Shown here piece by piece: positions 35,174-43,938 of a stretch of 61,384 nucleotides of DNA (position 1 is its first letter; each line of letters begins with the position of its first letter). The DNA is from Tetragenococcus sp041859945. GTDB lineage: Bacteria; Bacillota; Bacilli; Lactobacillales; Enterococcaceae. The position numbers and the translations under genes were made by a program. Location: the NCBI GenBank assembly GCA_041859945.1, contig JBFLGC010000011.1, forward strand, positions 1-61,384, written 5' to 3'. The notes beneath the pieces are model-generated. The model worked only from the letters and a program-made list of their open reading frames with translations. It was not told where the DNA came from and ran no database searches.

Positions 35174-36187
35174 ATGAGTATCACCGTCAAAGATGTGGCT
35201 AAAAAAGCCGGTGTCGCGACTTCGACCGTTTCGCGGGTCATAAACGATCATCCTAGTATCTCAGATGAAACCAAGAAAAAAGTTCGCAAGGTCATGGATG
35301 AGCTGGGCTACACACCTAATCTAGCCGCTCGTAATCTAGGCAAACAGACGGCCAGTGCCATTGGTGTCGTTTTGCCGCCGCTTGATACAAAAGAACGGAT
35401 TGGCAATCCTTTCCACTTAGAAACGATCCAAACGATTAATGAAGAAGCGAACCGCCATGGCATGTCAGTAGCTATCGTATCCTCTAAAACATTTGAAACT
35501 TCTTTAGATAATGTCAAACGAATGCACCGTCAAAAGCAAGTGGATGGCTTCATCTTGACCTATTCCGACAAAAGCGATCCAATCATCGCTTACTTGCAAG
35601 AAAATGAGATCCCCTTCACCTTGATCGGTCAGCCCTATAATCACGAAGAAAATATCGTCTATGTCGATAATGACAATCAACTTCTAGGTAAACAGGCGAC
35701 TGAATTTTTGATCGACCAAGGCCACGAACGTATTCTTTTTGCGACCAATATCACCCATGAAAATTTGTACTTTGAACGCTTCTTCGGCTACCAAAAAGCC
35801 TTGATGTTAAACGACTTGCCCGTCTTTTCAGCCGCGACTTTTGAAGGTCCCGAAGATTACGTTCACTTTGAGGATACTTTAAAAGAAACAAAAGCGAGTG
35901 CGATCGTCGTGATCGATGATTTATTTGCGGTCCGGATCATGCAGCTCGTCGAAATATATGGCTACAGAGTTCCCGAAGACATTTCATTGATCAGTTTCAA
36001 TAATTCTATCTTCGCTACTTTGATCCACCCTTATTTGACCAGTATCGATATCGACGTCCCTTCCTTGGGTAAGATAGCGACACAACGCTTGATGGATCAA
36101 CTGAATCAAAAGAAACACACCGGAACACGCATCGTCGTAGCGCATAAGTTGATCAAACGCGAAACCGTGATGAAACACGAAAAATAA
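35174..36187 (+). CDS. malR: LacI-family transcriptional regulator, MalR-like
   Basis: The 337-residue protein has a LacI helix-turn-helix (TVKDVAKKAGVATSTVSRVI), the hinge YTPNLAARNL and a periplasmic-binding-protein-like effector domain. AAAGGAGG precedes the ATG. It follows mapA and most likely represses it through GCAATCGATTGC, with maltose or a derivative as inducer. The gene name is by context. Confidence 0.88.
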   Translation: MSITVKDVAKKAGVATSTVSRVINDHPSISDETKKKVRKVMDELGYTPNLAARNLGKQTASAIGVVLPPLDTKERIGNPFHLETIQTINEEANRHGMSVAIVSSKTFETSLDNVKRMHRQKQVDGFILTYSDKSDPIIAYLQENEIPFTLIGQPYNHEENIVYVDNDNQLLGKQATEFLIDQGHERILFATNITHENLYFERFFGYQKALMLNDLPVFSAATFEGPEDYVHFEDTLKETKASAIVVIDDLFAVRIMQLVEIYGYRVPEDISLISFNNSIFATLIHPYLTSIDIDVPSLGKIATQRLMDQLNQKKHTGTRIVVAHKLIKRETVMKHEK

Positions 36188-36188
36188 A

Positions 36189-36216
36189 GGCCACTCAAGT
36201 GCGAGTGGTCTTTTTT
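36189..36216 (+). terminator. Intrinsic terminator after malR
   Basis: GGCCACTC pairs with GAGTGGTC (one G-T pair) around AAGTGC and is followed by T6. Confidence 0.8.
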
Positions 36217-37237
36217 GTTATTACTTCAGTGCGGGTCTGCAAAAAATTCGAGCCCTGACGTTTGCCTAAATCATCGGCCCACTTGAGGATCGCCAGTGTT
36301 TTTTTGAGTGGGCGCTGTGAGCCAAGATAAGCATTCACATCGACATAAACTAAGAAAGGAAAGGAGATTTAGTGGAAACAGTGGTTTTATTGACGCTTAA
36401 ATTTCCGCCTTATCTTGAGCAGATCAAGGTTTTTACAGATCAGCTTTATCTCGTGCTCGAAAGTGGGGCTAGTGCTTACCGGAAAAAGACGCCACCAATC
36501 GAAGCTATTTTGGTCTTGTCGCTAAAAAGTCTACTGCCGCCAATCAGCTGACTTACTTCAATCTTCCCAGCTAGTATTTGGATAGTCCACTATTTCCGAT
36601 AAGTTCGTAAGGTATCCTTGGTGCCTTTCACGCCATCATAGGTACTCCCTTTTCCAATTCGGGTGTCTTTCATATTCTTGAAGTATTTCCCGCCATAAGC
36701 TTACCGCTCAAGCGTTTTTTCGAACTAATAAGACTGATTGATCAAGCTTTGAATGACACCAAAAAGATATACTTTCTTAATAGTTCAAAGAAATAAATGA
36801 TTTTTCCGAATCAAAATCTAACGCTATATCCGCATCATTTTTAAAGGGATCATTCTCTTGTATAGAAAACCTATGGACCGATGAAGCCTTGGGTGATTGT
36901 TTATTAGTCAGCCACTACCCAGATAATCAGAGGCCCTATCAGGCTGTTTATGCTAGCGAAACGTAACGAATATGGCTGCGATATCGCTGTGAAAAAGGAG
37001 TCAATGTGAATTGTTTTGAATCACTACGATCGGCTCGCTTAGCGAGACAGAGTAGCTGATGAAAAACACCTGCTTGATACAGTAACTTAAGGCTTTAGAC
37101 TCAAGTCGGTCCCACTGCTGTCAGTAGCAGACACATTTGTGCAGTGTAACGTTGGTTTAAAGTCGACCGTGAATTGTCACGAGAAACTTGTCGGATTTTC
37201 CTTATTTGAACCGATATTCCAGAATGATCTTTTTCTT
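36217..37237. other. Region of decayed coding sequence
   Basis: About 1 kb carries no intact gene. A short frame at 36372-36551 and pieces in other frames (SYFGLVAKKSTAANQLTYF at about 36503-36571; LWTDEALGDCLLVSHYPDNQ at about 36870-36930) read like protein but are cut by stops and shifts. AAAAGATATACTTTCTTAAT near 36758 resembles a sequence near 54168. Positions 37130-37180 resemble 41779-41831. Confidence 0.5.
36372..36551 (+). pseudogene. Short remnant frame with ribosome-binding site
   Basis: A 59-codon frame starts with GTG after AAAGGAG and reads VETVVLLTLKFPPYLEQIKV then FTDQLYLVLESGASAYRKK. A protein-like continuation appears in another frame after RKKTP, which suggests a frameshifted remnant. 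Family unknown. Confidence 0.35.
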
Positions 37238-37885
37238 TCATTTTCGTCTTAAACACCATTCGATACAGCTTACAAGTAATTGCTGATATTCTTCTGTCAG
37301 CCAAACTGACAAAGTATGTCCTGGCATCAGTGCACATAGACGCCCCGAACCAATCGCACGTGAATAACCACCAACTTGTGTCCCGCCTGAATCAGACCGC
37401 GTTTCACAAAAGATTTCTGCATCAGAAGCGACTACCTTCATTTGATACTGTTCATCACGAATACTAAAATCAGGAATATTGTTCGAAATAATATGATTTT
37501 TATCCATTTTTAACTCTACTTGACATCTCGGTGGATGGCCCTCAAAAAAACTGCCTGTAAATTCACCATAGGCATTGCCAAAACGTGCCGTATTTCCAGA
37601 ATGAATGCTAAAAAAGCTATTACCGGCTGCGACGTACGCTTCTAATTCTTTGACACCAACTTCTGTGACATTTTCTTCAAACCAAGGATGAGTATTACTA
37701 GCGTTGATATGATTGGCTTTGCAACAAATGATCAAAGGATAGCTCGCAATAAATGCTTGTGTCAAAGTGTCTTTGGCATCTTTAATGAAAGTGAAATCAT
37801 AGCGATCACTTAACGGTTCTAATCCCCGTTGGACAACTTCAGATGGATGCCAATAATCGTCACAAAGCACTAAAATTTTATCCAT
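37238..37885 (-). CDS. ThuA-like (trehalose-utilisation/glutamine-amidotransferase-fold) protein
   Basis: The 215-residue protein MDKILVLCDDYWHPSEVV has the ThuA pattern: an early YWHP motif, FFSIHSGN, a GSFFEGHPP segment and IGSGRLCALMPGHTLSVW near the end. ThuA-like proteins take part in sugar metabolism; their activity is poorly known. The ATG at 37885 follows GGGGAGAG. It lies 60 bases after manA on the same strand, which supports a sugar role. Confidence 0.8.
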   Translation of the reverse strand: MDKILVLCDDYWHPSEVVQRGLEPLSDRYDFTFIKDAKDTLTQAFIASYPLIICCKANHINASNTHPWFEENVTEVGVKELEAYVAAGNSFFSIHSGNTARFGNAYGEFTGSFFEGHPPRCQVELKMDKNHIISNNIPDFSIRDEQYQMKVVASDAEIFCETRSDSGGTQVGGYSRAIGSGRLCALMPGHTLSVWLTEEYQQLLVSCIEWCLRRK

Positions 37886-37945
37886 TTTCCACTTCTCTCC
37901 CCAATTGAAAACGACCACCTTCTAAGGCATGGGTGGCCGCTTTGC

Positions 37946-38902
37946 TTATCTCGATTTTTCGCCGGGCTCTGAAGCAATCAGAGTTGCATCGCCTAAAAGT
38001 TCCCAGCTCTGTATCGCGTCTGGTAATAAGAAACTCGTTCCCACCGGCATTTCATAAGTCTTACCATCCACAACAAGTTTTGCAAAACCTGCGATCACTG
38101 TTGCCAAAGTATAAGGAGCTTGTTTTTTGCATTTCAAACTACCACTGACTTGCCATTCATAAACATTGAAAAAGTCAGTTTTTAAATAAGTCACAATACT
38201 AGAATTTCCTTGACGTGTTTCCTTGACCGAAATAGTAGGTTTACGTGCTGGGATCGTCGTGACGTCGATCGATTGTTGGATATGAAGCTCACGCGTCTTC
38301 CCTTGGTCATCCTTGCGGTCATAATCGTAGACTCGATAAGTCGTATCAGAGCTTTGTTGGGTCTCCAAAATCAAGATTCCAGCACCAATCGCGTGAATAG
38401 TTCCACTTGGCACATAGAAAAAATCGCCTGCTTTGACCGGTACGCGAGTAAACAACTTCGTCCATTCTTTATTTTTTATCCTTTGAGCAAACTCTTCTTT
38501 GGTTTGTGCCGAATGACCATAAATGATCTCAGCACCTGGTTTGGCATCGATCACATACCAACATTCCGTCTTGCCGAGTTCCCCTTCGTGCACTTTAGCA
38601 TAGGCATCATCAGGGTGGACTTGGACTGACAACTCATCCTCCGCATCTAAAATTTTAACTAGCAATGGAAAAACTTCACCAACTGGATCACCAAATAACT
38701 CTTTATGGTTTGCCCATAGTTTATCGAGAGTTTGTCCTTTATAAGGGCCATTTTCGATGGTGCTCACGCCATGAGGATGAGCACTGATCGCCCAATCTTC
38801 CCCAATCTTATCATTTGGTAAATCAAAATCAAACACATCATGGAGGCGACTGCCGCCCCAAATTTTTTCTTGAAAAACTGGTTTCATAAATAATGGTTCC
38901 AT
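37946..38902 (-). CDS. manA: Mannose-6-phosphate isomerase, class I
   Basis: The 318-residue cupin enzyme has KIWGGSRLHDVF, LSVQVHPDDAYA (zinc ligands), GKTECWYVIDAKPGAEI and FFYVPSGTIHAIGAGILILE. It interconverts mannose 6-phosphate and fructose 6-phosphate. The short Firmicute form is about 315-320 residues. GGAGGAGG precedes the ATG. Confidence 0.95.
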   Translation of the reverse strand: MEPLFMKPVFQEKIWGGSRLHDVFDFDLPNDKIGEDWAISAHPHGVSTIENGPYKGQTLDKLWANHKELFGDPVGEVFPLLVKILDAEDELSVQVHPDDAYAKVHEGELGKTECWYVIDAKPGAEIIYGHSAQTKEEFAQRIKNKEWTKLFTRVPVKAGDFFYVPSGTIHAIGAGILILETQQSSDTTYRVYDYDRKDDQGKTRELHIQQSIDVTTIPARKPTISVKETRQGNSSIVTYLKTDFFNVYEWQVSGSLKCKKQAPYTLATVIAGFAKLVVDGKTYEMPVGTSFLLPDAIQSWELLGDATLIASEPGEKSR

Positions 38903-38929
38903 TATTTTACCTCCTCCTAAAATTCATTT

Positions 38930-39916
38930 TCAGTATAACATATTCCCAACTTCTTCTAAATACTGACTCACTAATTCATCCCGATAGCGCACATATTCCA
39001 CCTTTTGATCAGCTGGGTGGATCCGATTGGATAAGAAAGTGAAAGCTTGTTTGTGGATCGGATCGATCAACATAAACGTGCCTGTGTATCCCGTATGATA
39101 CAAAAGACCAGGTGCTATTAGATTCCAACCCAAGGAACGCCCACCGGCATGGTTTGGTGTTTGATCTTCTAACAAGCTCAAAATCAACTTTTTATCAAGA
39201 AAATCAGTTTCACCAAAATAGACGCGTATCATCTTTTCCAAATCATCCACGATGGTAAACAAGCCCGCATTGCCCGCATGAATGCCTAAAATTCGTGCTT
39301 TGGGATCATGGGTCTGGCCGGGTAACAGACCCATTTCTGTGGCGGCGACTTTCCTATTTTTAGATAAGGGCGGAAAAAAACTATGCGTCATCCCCAACGG
39401 TTGTAATATCTTTTCGGTAAATAAAGTTGTCAGCGGCTGGCCGAATATTTCTTCTAACAGGAAGCCCAGCAAAATCATACCGGTATCAGTATAATGGACG
39501 TCTTGCCCGATCAGTGGGCCAGAAGTCAAGTTTAGATAAGCCTTTTTTAACTCGTCGGCCGAGAGTTGATCGCGACTTTCTATCCAGGTGTTCAAATCAG
39601 CAGTATGGGTCAAAAGCTGCCGGATCGTTACTTTGGTATCAGAAAAGGCGAGCAAGTAATCGTGTACAGGTGCCTCGAGATCGATTTTTCCGGCTTGATA
39701 GAGACGTAAAATCAAACTAGTCGTACAAACGACTTTGGTCAGAGAAGCCACATCAAAGAGCGTTTCTCGGGTCATTTTTTTATTGTCAGGGATGATTTGA
39801 GCCTCACCTGCGACGTGAGTCTCGATTGTTTTATCAGCAACAAATTGATACACCACACCTGGAAACACCTCATTTTTAAGTCCAGTCAGGATCTTTGCTT
39901 GTGTTTTAGGGAACAT
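38930..39916 (-). CDS. Serine beta-lactamase-fold protein (class C/esterase-like)
   Basis: The product of about 328 residues has SLTK (nucleophile Ser and Lys), YTDTG at the YxN position and HTGYTGT as the KTG-like motif. Asp replaces Asn in the second motif, which is common in esterases and D-Ala-processing relatives of class C beta-lactamases. No signal peptide is apparent, so it may be cytosolic and not an antibiotic-resistance enzyme. It begins 27 bases before manA and may be the first gene of that unit. Confidence 0.85.
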   Translation of the reverse strand: MFPKTQAKILTGLKNEVFPGVVYQFVADKTIETHVAGEAQIIPDNKKMTRETLFDVASLTKVVCTTSLILRLYQAGKIDLEAPVHDYLLAFSDTKVTIRQLLTHTADLNTWIESRDQLSADELKKAYLNLTSGPLIGQDVHYTDTGMILLGFLLEEIFGQPLTTLFTEKILQPLGMTHSFFPPLSKNRKVAATEMGLLPGQTHDPKARILGIHAGNAGLFTIVDDLEKMIRVYFGETDFLDKKLILSLLEDQTPNHAGGRSLGWNLIAPGLLYHTGYTGTFMLIDPIHKQAFTFLSNRIHPADQKVEYVRYRDELVSQYLEEVGNMLY

Positions 39917-39937
39917 CAATGACCACTCCTCTCCATC

Positions 39938-39977
39938 AAAAAACTGATCTCTACACCTTTAGGCAATTGAGATCAGT
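39938..39977 (-). terminator. Intrinsic terminator after the CmpB-like gene
   Basis: On the minus strand ACTGATCTC pairs with GAGATCAGT (39977-39943) and runs into T6. It separates the two-gene unit upstream from the beta-lactamase-fold gene. Confidence 0.75.
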
Positions 39978-39982
39978 CCTCA

Positions 39983-40795
39983 TTATTTCTTACGTAATTC
40001 TTTGACTAAAAGACGGATTTCATCAAATCGACTCTTATCATCTTCTTCCTTCATATTGGGATATCCGGATAAGTAACGCCGTTCAGGAAAATTCAATTTT
40101 GGCAAACGTTCTTTAACTCCTGGCTGGTTACGAAAAGATTGTAGCCAAGCTTTGCTGTCGATGTTGTTTTCAGCTTTCCAATCATCAAATTGTTCCGCAG
40201 CAGCTGTCTTTAACTCGGAGACATCGCTTTGTAATTGTGTCTTCTTTTCTTGGATCGCATCGTTCAACTCGGTCAATTTGCGACGGAAAGAAGCCACATT
40301 GGCCAAGGTAAAGCCAAAATCGAAACTGATCAGCATCAACAAGACGAGCGGTAAAAAAATACCGAATGTATCTACACATTGAAAGATGGCTTCTTCAACG
40401 CGAGGATTTACGACCCGAACGATCAAGACACAACCGATCCCCCAAAAAAGCGAGACTGGAATAGCTACCCGTCCATTGATATTCAATGGGACCTTGGAAT
40501 AATCCCACAACCGGGCATGGAATAATTTTTCTAATAAAAAGCTCGTGAGATACTCCAAAATGGTCACTAAAAGGGTCGCCAAGATATATAACAAGGCCAA
40601 ATTATTTTGATAGGGTTCAATAAAGTACAAGACTCCGGTGACTCCAAAACCATAGATCGGTGTGATTGGTCCAAAGAGGAACCCCCGATAAACAAAATGT
40701 TTGGCTTTTAAAGAACAATAAATTGTTTCCCATAGCCAGCCAATAAAAGAATAGCAAAAAAAAGTCAATACAATAATAGAAAAAGTTTGCTCCAT
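39983..40795 (-). CDS. CmpB-family membrane protein (putative ABC transporter type IV)
   Basis: The 270-residue protein has about five membrane helices in its first 170 residues, with FIGWLWETIYCSLKAKHFVY and RGFLFGPITPIYGFG, characteristic of the CmpB family (PF06541). The C-terminal 100 residues form a charged coiled coil in the cytoplasm. Function is unproven despite the family name. The ATG at 40795 follows GAGAGGAG. Confidence 0.85.
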   Translation of the reverse strand: MEQTFSIIVLTFFCYSFIGWLWETIYCSLKAKHFVYRGFLFGPITPIYGFGVTGVLYFIEPYQNNLALLYILATLLVTILEYLTSFLLEKLFHARLWDYSKVPLNINGRVAIPVSLFWGIGCVLIVRVVNPRVEEAIFQCVDTFGIFLPLVLLMLISFDFGFTLANVASFRRKLTELNDAIQEKKTQLQSDVSELKTAAAEQFDDWKAENNIDSKAWLQSFRNQPGVKERLPKLNFPERRYLSGYPNMKEEDDKSRFDEIRLLVKELRKK

Positions 40796-40812
40796 CTGAT
40801 TTCTCCTCTCGC

Positions 40813-41619
40813 CTACTTGATACTGTACCACCATTCGACACCGGCTGGATCACTCACTGCAATGATCGTTTTTTTATGATCGATATAAAAAGGCCGTCCT
40901 GATCCTTGCAACGTTTTTTCCAAGTCGAGCAGATCCTTTTGACTGATGACAAACTTGACGACTTCTAGACCTGTGATATCATCAGCTGACATCGCCAAAG
41001 TTTGATTGGCTTTTTCTTCAAGAGAGATCCAAAAAGCTTGTTTACTCAAAGCTAATTGATAGGCTCCTTCATCAGAATCAAAGCCTATCACTGAACTTAA
41101 AAAGTGGCCTTCTTCCGCTTTATCTAAAACATGTAGACTGACATTATCAAGAGTAGAATCGACGGATAATTTAGGGTAATCATTCTTACTATTTTCCAAT
41201 AGTTTCTCTGCTGAAGTCACAGGTAGTTGTGTTTCCACATAGATATCCAAAAAGTTTTCTTCTGGATCTTCAACGAGCAAATGGACCCTGTCTTCTGAAA
41301 ATTCAGTCGCTACTTTGCTATAATCTGCCTTTATCAGCCGTGCATAAAGATCAGCTAGTTCCTCCAAATGGCCAATATGAAGACCTAATTGTTTAAGGCG
41401 TTTGATTTGGCCCTCATAACTTTGGGCCCGTGGACTTTCTTCGATCCATAAATTTTCTTGTTTCGTTTTAGCGATACCCATGATCGCCAGTGCATTTTCT
41501 TCCCCTTTAAGCTCAAAGCCAATCAAATCTCGGTAAAAAGCGATCATTTTATCACGATCTTTGACACGTATAGCTACCGTGGCAAGATCTACCTCATCTT
41601 CAAATGTACAATGCAACAT
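40813..41619 (-). CDS. VOC-superfamily protein with two glyoxalase-like domains (CatE-like)
   Basis: The 268-residue protein repeats the vicinal-oxygen-chelate fold. The first copy starts LATVAIRVKDRDKMIAFYRD and ends LLVEDPEENFLDIYVE; the second starts LDNVSLHVLDKAEEGHFLSS and ends VSDPAGVEWWYSIK. Typical metal ligands are only partly visible, so catalysis is uncertain. AAGGAGG precedes the ATG at 41619. It lies 17 bases before the CmpB-like gene, in the same transcript. Confidence 0.85.
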   Translation of the reverse strand: MLHCTFEDEVDLATVAIRVKDRDKMIAFYRDLIGFELKGEENALAIMGIAKTKQENLWIEESPRAQSYEGQIKRLKQLGLHIGHLEELADLYARLIKADYSKVATEFSEDRVHLLVEDPEENFLDIYVETQLPVTSAEKLLENSKNDYPKLSVDSTLDNVSLHVLDKAEEGHFLSSVIGFDSDEGAYQLALSKQAFWISLEEKANQTLAMSADDITGLEVVKFVISQKDLLDLEKTLQGSGRPFYIDHKKTIIAVSDPAGVEWWYSIK

Positions 41620-41989
41620 TTCCGCTACCTCCTTATTCTTCACAAATCATTGTACTTAACATCACAGGATCGTGCAAGGAATATCCTATTAATTTTCAAT
41701 AAACTTGCAAAAAAGGGTTACGATCCCCGGTCAAATTATCCACTTCACTTCGAGATTGGCTTGCTTAAGGCCAGCCGTGGACACAAACGTGTAGGTGTAG
41801 CGTCAGCTCAAATTTGGCCGTGATTTGTAACAAAAAAGGTCATCTGAGCGATAAGATCGGTAAGGCTCGTTAAATGAAGGGATGAGATCTGTTGCACACA
41901 TACCAGATACCAATTTATTTTTCGTATTTTCTCAAAGTGTGTTACAGTAGAAGGTATAAAGCAACGTTTAATTTGAGGAGGAGATTGCC
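41620..41989. other. Intergenic region between the VOC gene and hit
   Basis: The 370-base region contains a sequence at 41779-41831 about three-quarters identical to 37130-37180. An extended -10 (TG, T, TACAGT near 41940-41950) probably starts hit. No gene seen. Confidence 0.45.
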
Positions 41990-42418
41990 ATGGAAGATTG
42001 TATTTTCTGTAAGATCGTCAAAAAAGAGATCCCTAGTTACAAAGTGTATGAAGATGATAAAGTCTATGCTTTTTTAGACCTTACTCAAGTGACAAAAGGA
42101 CATACCCTAGTGGTACCGAAAAAACATGTTCAGGATATTTTTGCGTACGATGAAGCTCTAGCTTCTGACGTGTTCACTAGGCTACCAAAGATCGCCCGTG
42201 CCCTTGAACAAGCTTTTCCTGACATGCAAGGGTTGAATATCATCAATAACAATAAAGAAATCGCCTATCAGAGCGTCTTTCATTCGCACATCCATTTGAT
42301 CCCACGCTATGGTAAAGATGACGATTTTTCGATGCACTTTGGCGACCATTCTGAGGTATATAGCTCTGGAGAAATGGCTGCTATCGCTGAAAAAATACAA
42401 AAGCAGGTGATCCAATGA
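41990..42418 (+). CDS. hit: HIT-family nucleotide hydrolase/transferase
   Basis: The 142-residue protein has CIFCKIVKKEIPSYKVYED at the start and HSHIHLIPR, the histidine triad. HIT proteins hydrolyse nucleoside phosphoramidates or dinucleotides. GAGGAGGAG precedes the ATG. It overlaps the ytxH-like gene by four bases. Confidence 0.94.
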   Translation: MEDCIFCKIVKKEIPSYKVYEDDKVYAFLDLTQVTKGHTLVVPKKHVQDIFAYDEALASDVFTRLPKIARALEQAFPDMQGLNIINNNKEIAYQSVFHSHIHLIPRYGKDDDFSMHFGDHSEVYSSGEMAAIAEKIQKQVIQ

Positions 42419-42774
42419 TCAGAAATTTCATTAAAGGATTATTGTTTGGCGCAACGCTCGGTGGGGCAGGTGGTTTACTCATGGCACCTCAAAGTGGCAA
42501 AGCAACACAAAAACAAGTCACTTCCTATGTCGAGGACTTGACGGAGGCCACGAGTACGGTCAAAGATAGTGTCGCTCACTTAAATCAAGCGGTGACACAA
42601 ACACAAACAGCCGTTGAAGAGTCGATCCCGTTTATCAAAACATCGCTCCAAAAAGACATCGCAGCTTTTAAATTTCAAGCAGATCCTAGGATGGCTCGCA
42701 TCAAAGAACAAGTCGCTCAGTTACAATCTGACTTAGGAAGCCAAGAAAAAACGGAAACAGATATAACAAACTGA
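42415..42774 (+). CDS. YtxH-domain membrane-associated protein
   Basis: The 119-residue protein starts with a short hydrophobic Gly-rich segment (FIKGLLFGATLGGAGGLLMAPQSGK) followed by amphipathic helix, the pattern of YtxH-like (general-stress, gas-vesicle-like) proteins. It is coupled to hit by an ATGA overlap and followed by prsA, as in other lactic acid bacteria. Confidence 0.85.
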   Translation: MIRNFIKGLLFGATLGGAGGLLMAPQSGKATQKQVTSYVEDLTEATSTVKDSVAHLNQAVTQTQTAVEESIPFIKTSLQKDIAAFKFQADPRMARIKEQVAQLQSDLGSQEKTETDITN

Positions 42775-42842
42775 AATATTTTCTTCTTTTTGATGAATTT
42801 TATTTGAAAGATTTCTACAAAGCTTTCCATTCTAAAAAAGAG

Positions 42843-42851
42843 TATGGTATA
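42843..42851 (+). promoter_or_regulatory. Extended -10 promoter of prsA
   Basis: TG, G, TATAGT lies about 48 bases before the prsA ATG, so prsA can be made independently of hit-ytxH. Confidence 0.5.
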
Positions 42852-42898
42852 GTAGAAGTTGTGAATATTTAGAAATCTAACTACAGGAGTGCAACCCA

Positions 42899-43888
42899 AT
42901 GAAGAAAAAAATCATCTTAGCTTTAGCAAGTGTCTTAGGCGTGGTCACTTTGGCCGCCTGCTCTAATGACACCGACAATACGATCGTCTCCATGAAAGGT
43001 GGAACAATCACAGTCAATGACTTCTACGAGGAAGCCAAAACCGATCAAAATAATCAACAAATCGTGTTCAACATGATCTTGACCAAAGTATTTACAAATA
43101 AATATGGTGATGACGTTTCTGATGATGATATACAAGATAAAATCATCGAATTATTCGGTGAAGATTATAAAGATCAATTAGAAGCTTACGGCATGACCGA
43201 AAAAGAATTGAAAAAAAATGTCAAAGATAGTTTGGCTTTCCAAGAAGGACTTAAATCTCACGTCGAACTGACGAAAGATGACTTAAAGACTGCTTGGGAA
43301 TCCTTCCACCCAGAAGTCAAAGCGCAATTGATTGTAGCTACTTCCGAAGATGACGCAAACGACTATTTAGATCAAGTCAAAGCTGATGGTGCTGACTTTG
43401 GCAAGATCGCTAAAGATAATTCAGCCTCTGGTTCTGCCAAAGAAGACGGTTCTGTAACTTTCGATTCAGCTTCAACTGATGTACCGGCCGAAGTAATGGC
43501 AGCAGCTTGGGATATGAAAAATGGCGACATTTCAGATGTCATCCCCGTCGCTTCTCAATACGGCTATAGCTATTACATCCTTAAGATGGTCAAAAGCCAA
43601 GACAAAGGCAACGACATGTCTAAGTTCCAAGATGAAGTCGAAGATGCAGCGACTAATGCTAAATTGAATGATTCAACCTTCACGACTAAAGTGATTGGTG
43701 AAGAACTGACTGCAGCTAACGTGAAGATCAAAGATGATGCTTTTGCTGACTTGTTAGCTGGTTACGTAGAAGATTCTTCTACCAACTCAAGTGCTACAGA
43801 CGCAACGGATGCAAGCGAAGGCTCTACAGATGCAACTGAAGCTTCGACAACAGCAACTGAAGAAAGCACCACAGACTCATCTAAATAA
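42899..43888 (+). CDS. prsA: Foldase lipoprotein PrsA (parvulin-type peptidyl-prolyl isomerase)
   Basis: The 329-residue protein has a lipoprotein signal (VVTLAAC, C21), an N-terminal chaperone domain, a parvulin core (KAQLIVATSEDDANDYLDQV to YSYYILKMVKS) and a Ser/Thr/Asp/Glu-rich tail of about 40 residues. PrsA helps exported proteins fold outside the membrane. The parvulin domain lacks several catalytic His and Asp residues of active isomerases, as in lactic-acid-bacterial PrsA. A strong terminator follows. Confidence 0.93.
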   Translation: MKKKIILALASVLGVVTLAACSNDTDNTIVSMKGGTITVNDFYEEAKTDQNNQQIVFNMILTKVFTNKYGDDVSDDDIQDKIIELFGEDYKDQLEAYGMTEKELKKNVKDSLAFQEGLKSHVELTKDDLKTAWESFHPEVKAQLIVATSEDDANDYLDQVKADGADFGKIAKDNSASGSAKEDGSVTFDSASTDVPAEVMAAAWDMKNGDISDVIPVASQYGYSYYILKMVKSQDKGNDMSKFQDEVEDAATNAKLNDSTFTTKVIGEELTAANVKIKDDAFADLLAGYVEDSSTNSSATDATDASEGSTDATEASTTATEESTTDSSK

Positions 43889-43898
43889 GCCATATCCT

Positions 43899-43938
43899 AA
43901 AAAGGCACGTAAGTATAAAAACTTACGTGCCTTTTTTT
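43899..43938 (+). terminator. Bidirectional terminator between prsA and yhaM
   Basis: AAAAAGGCACGTAAGT pairs perfectly with ACTTACGTGCCTTTTT around ATAAAA. T-runs on both strands serve prsA and the convergent yhaM. Confidence 0.9.
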
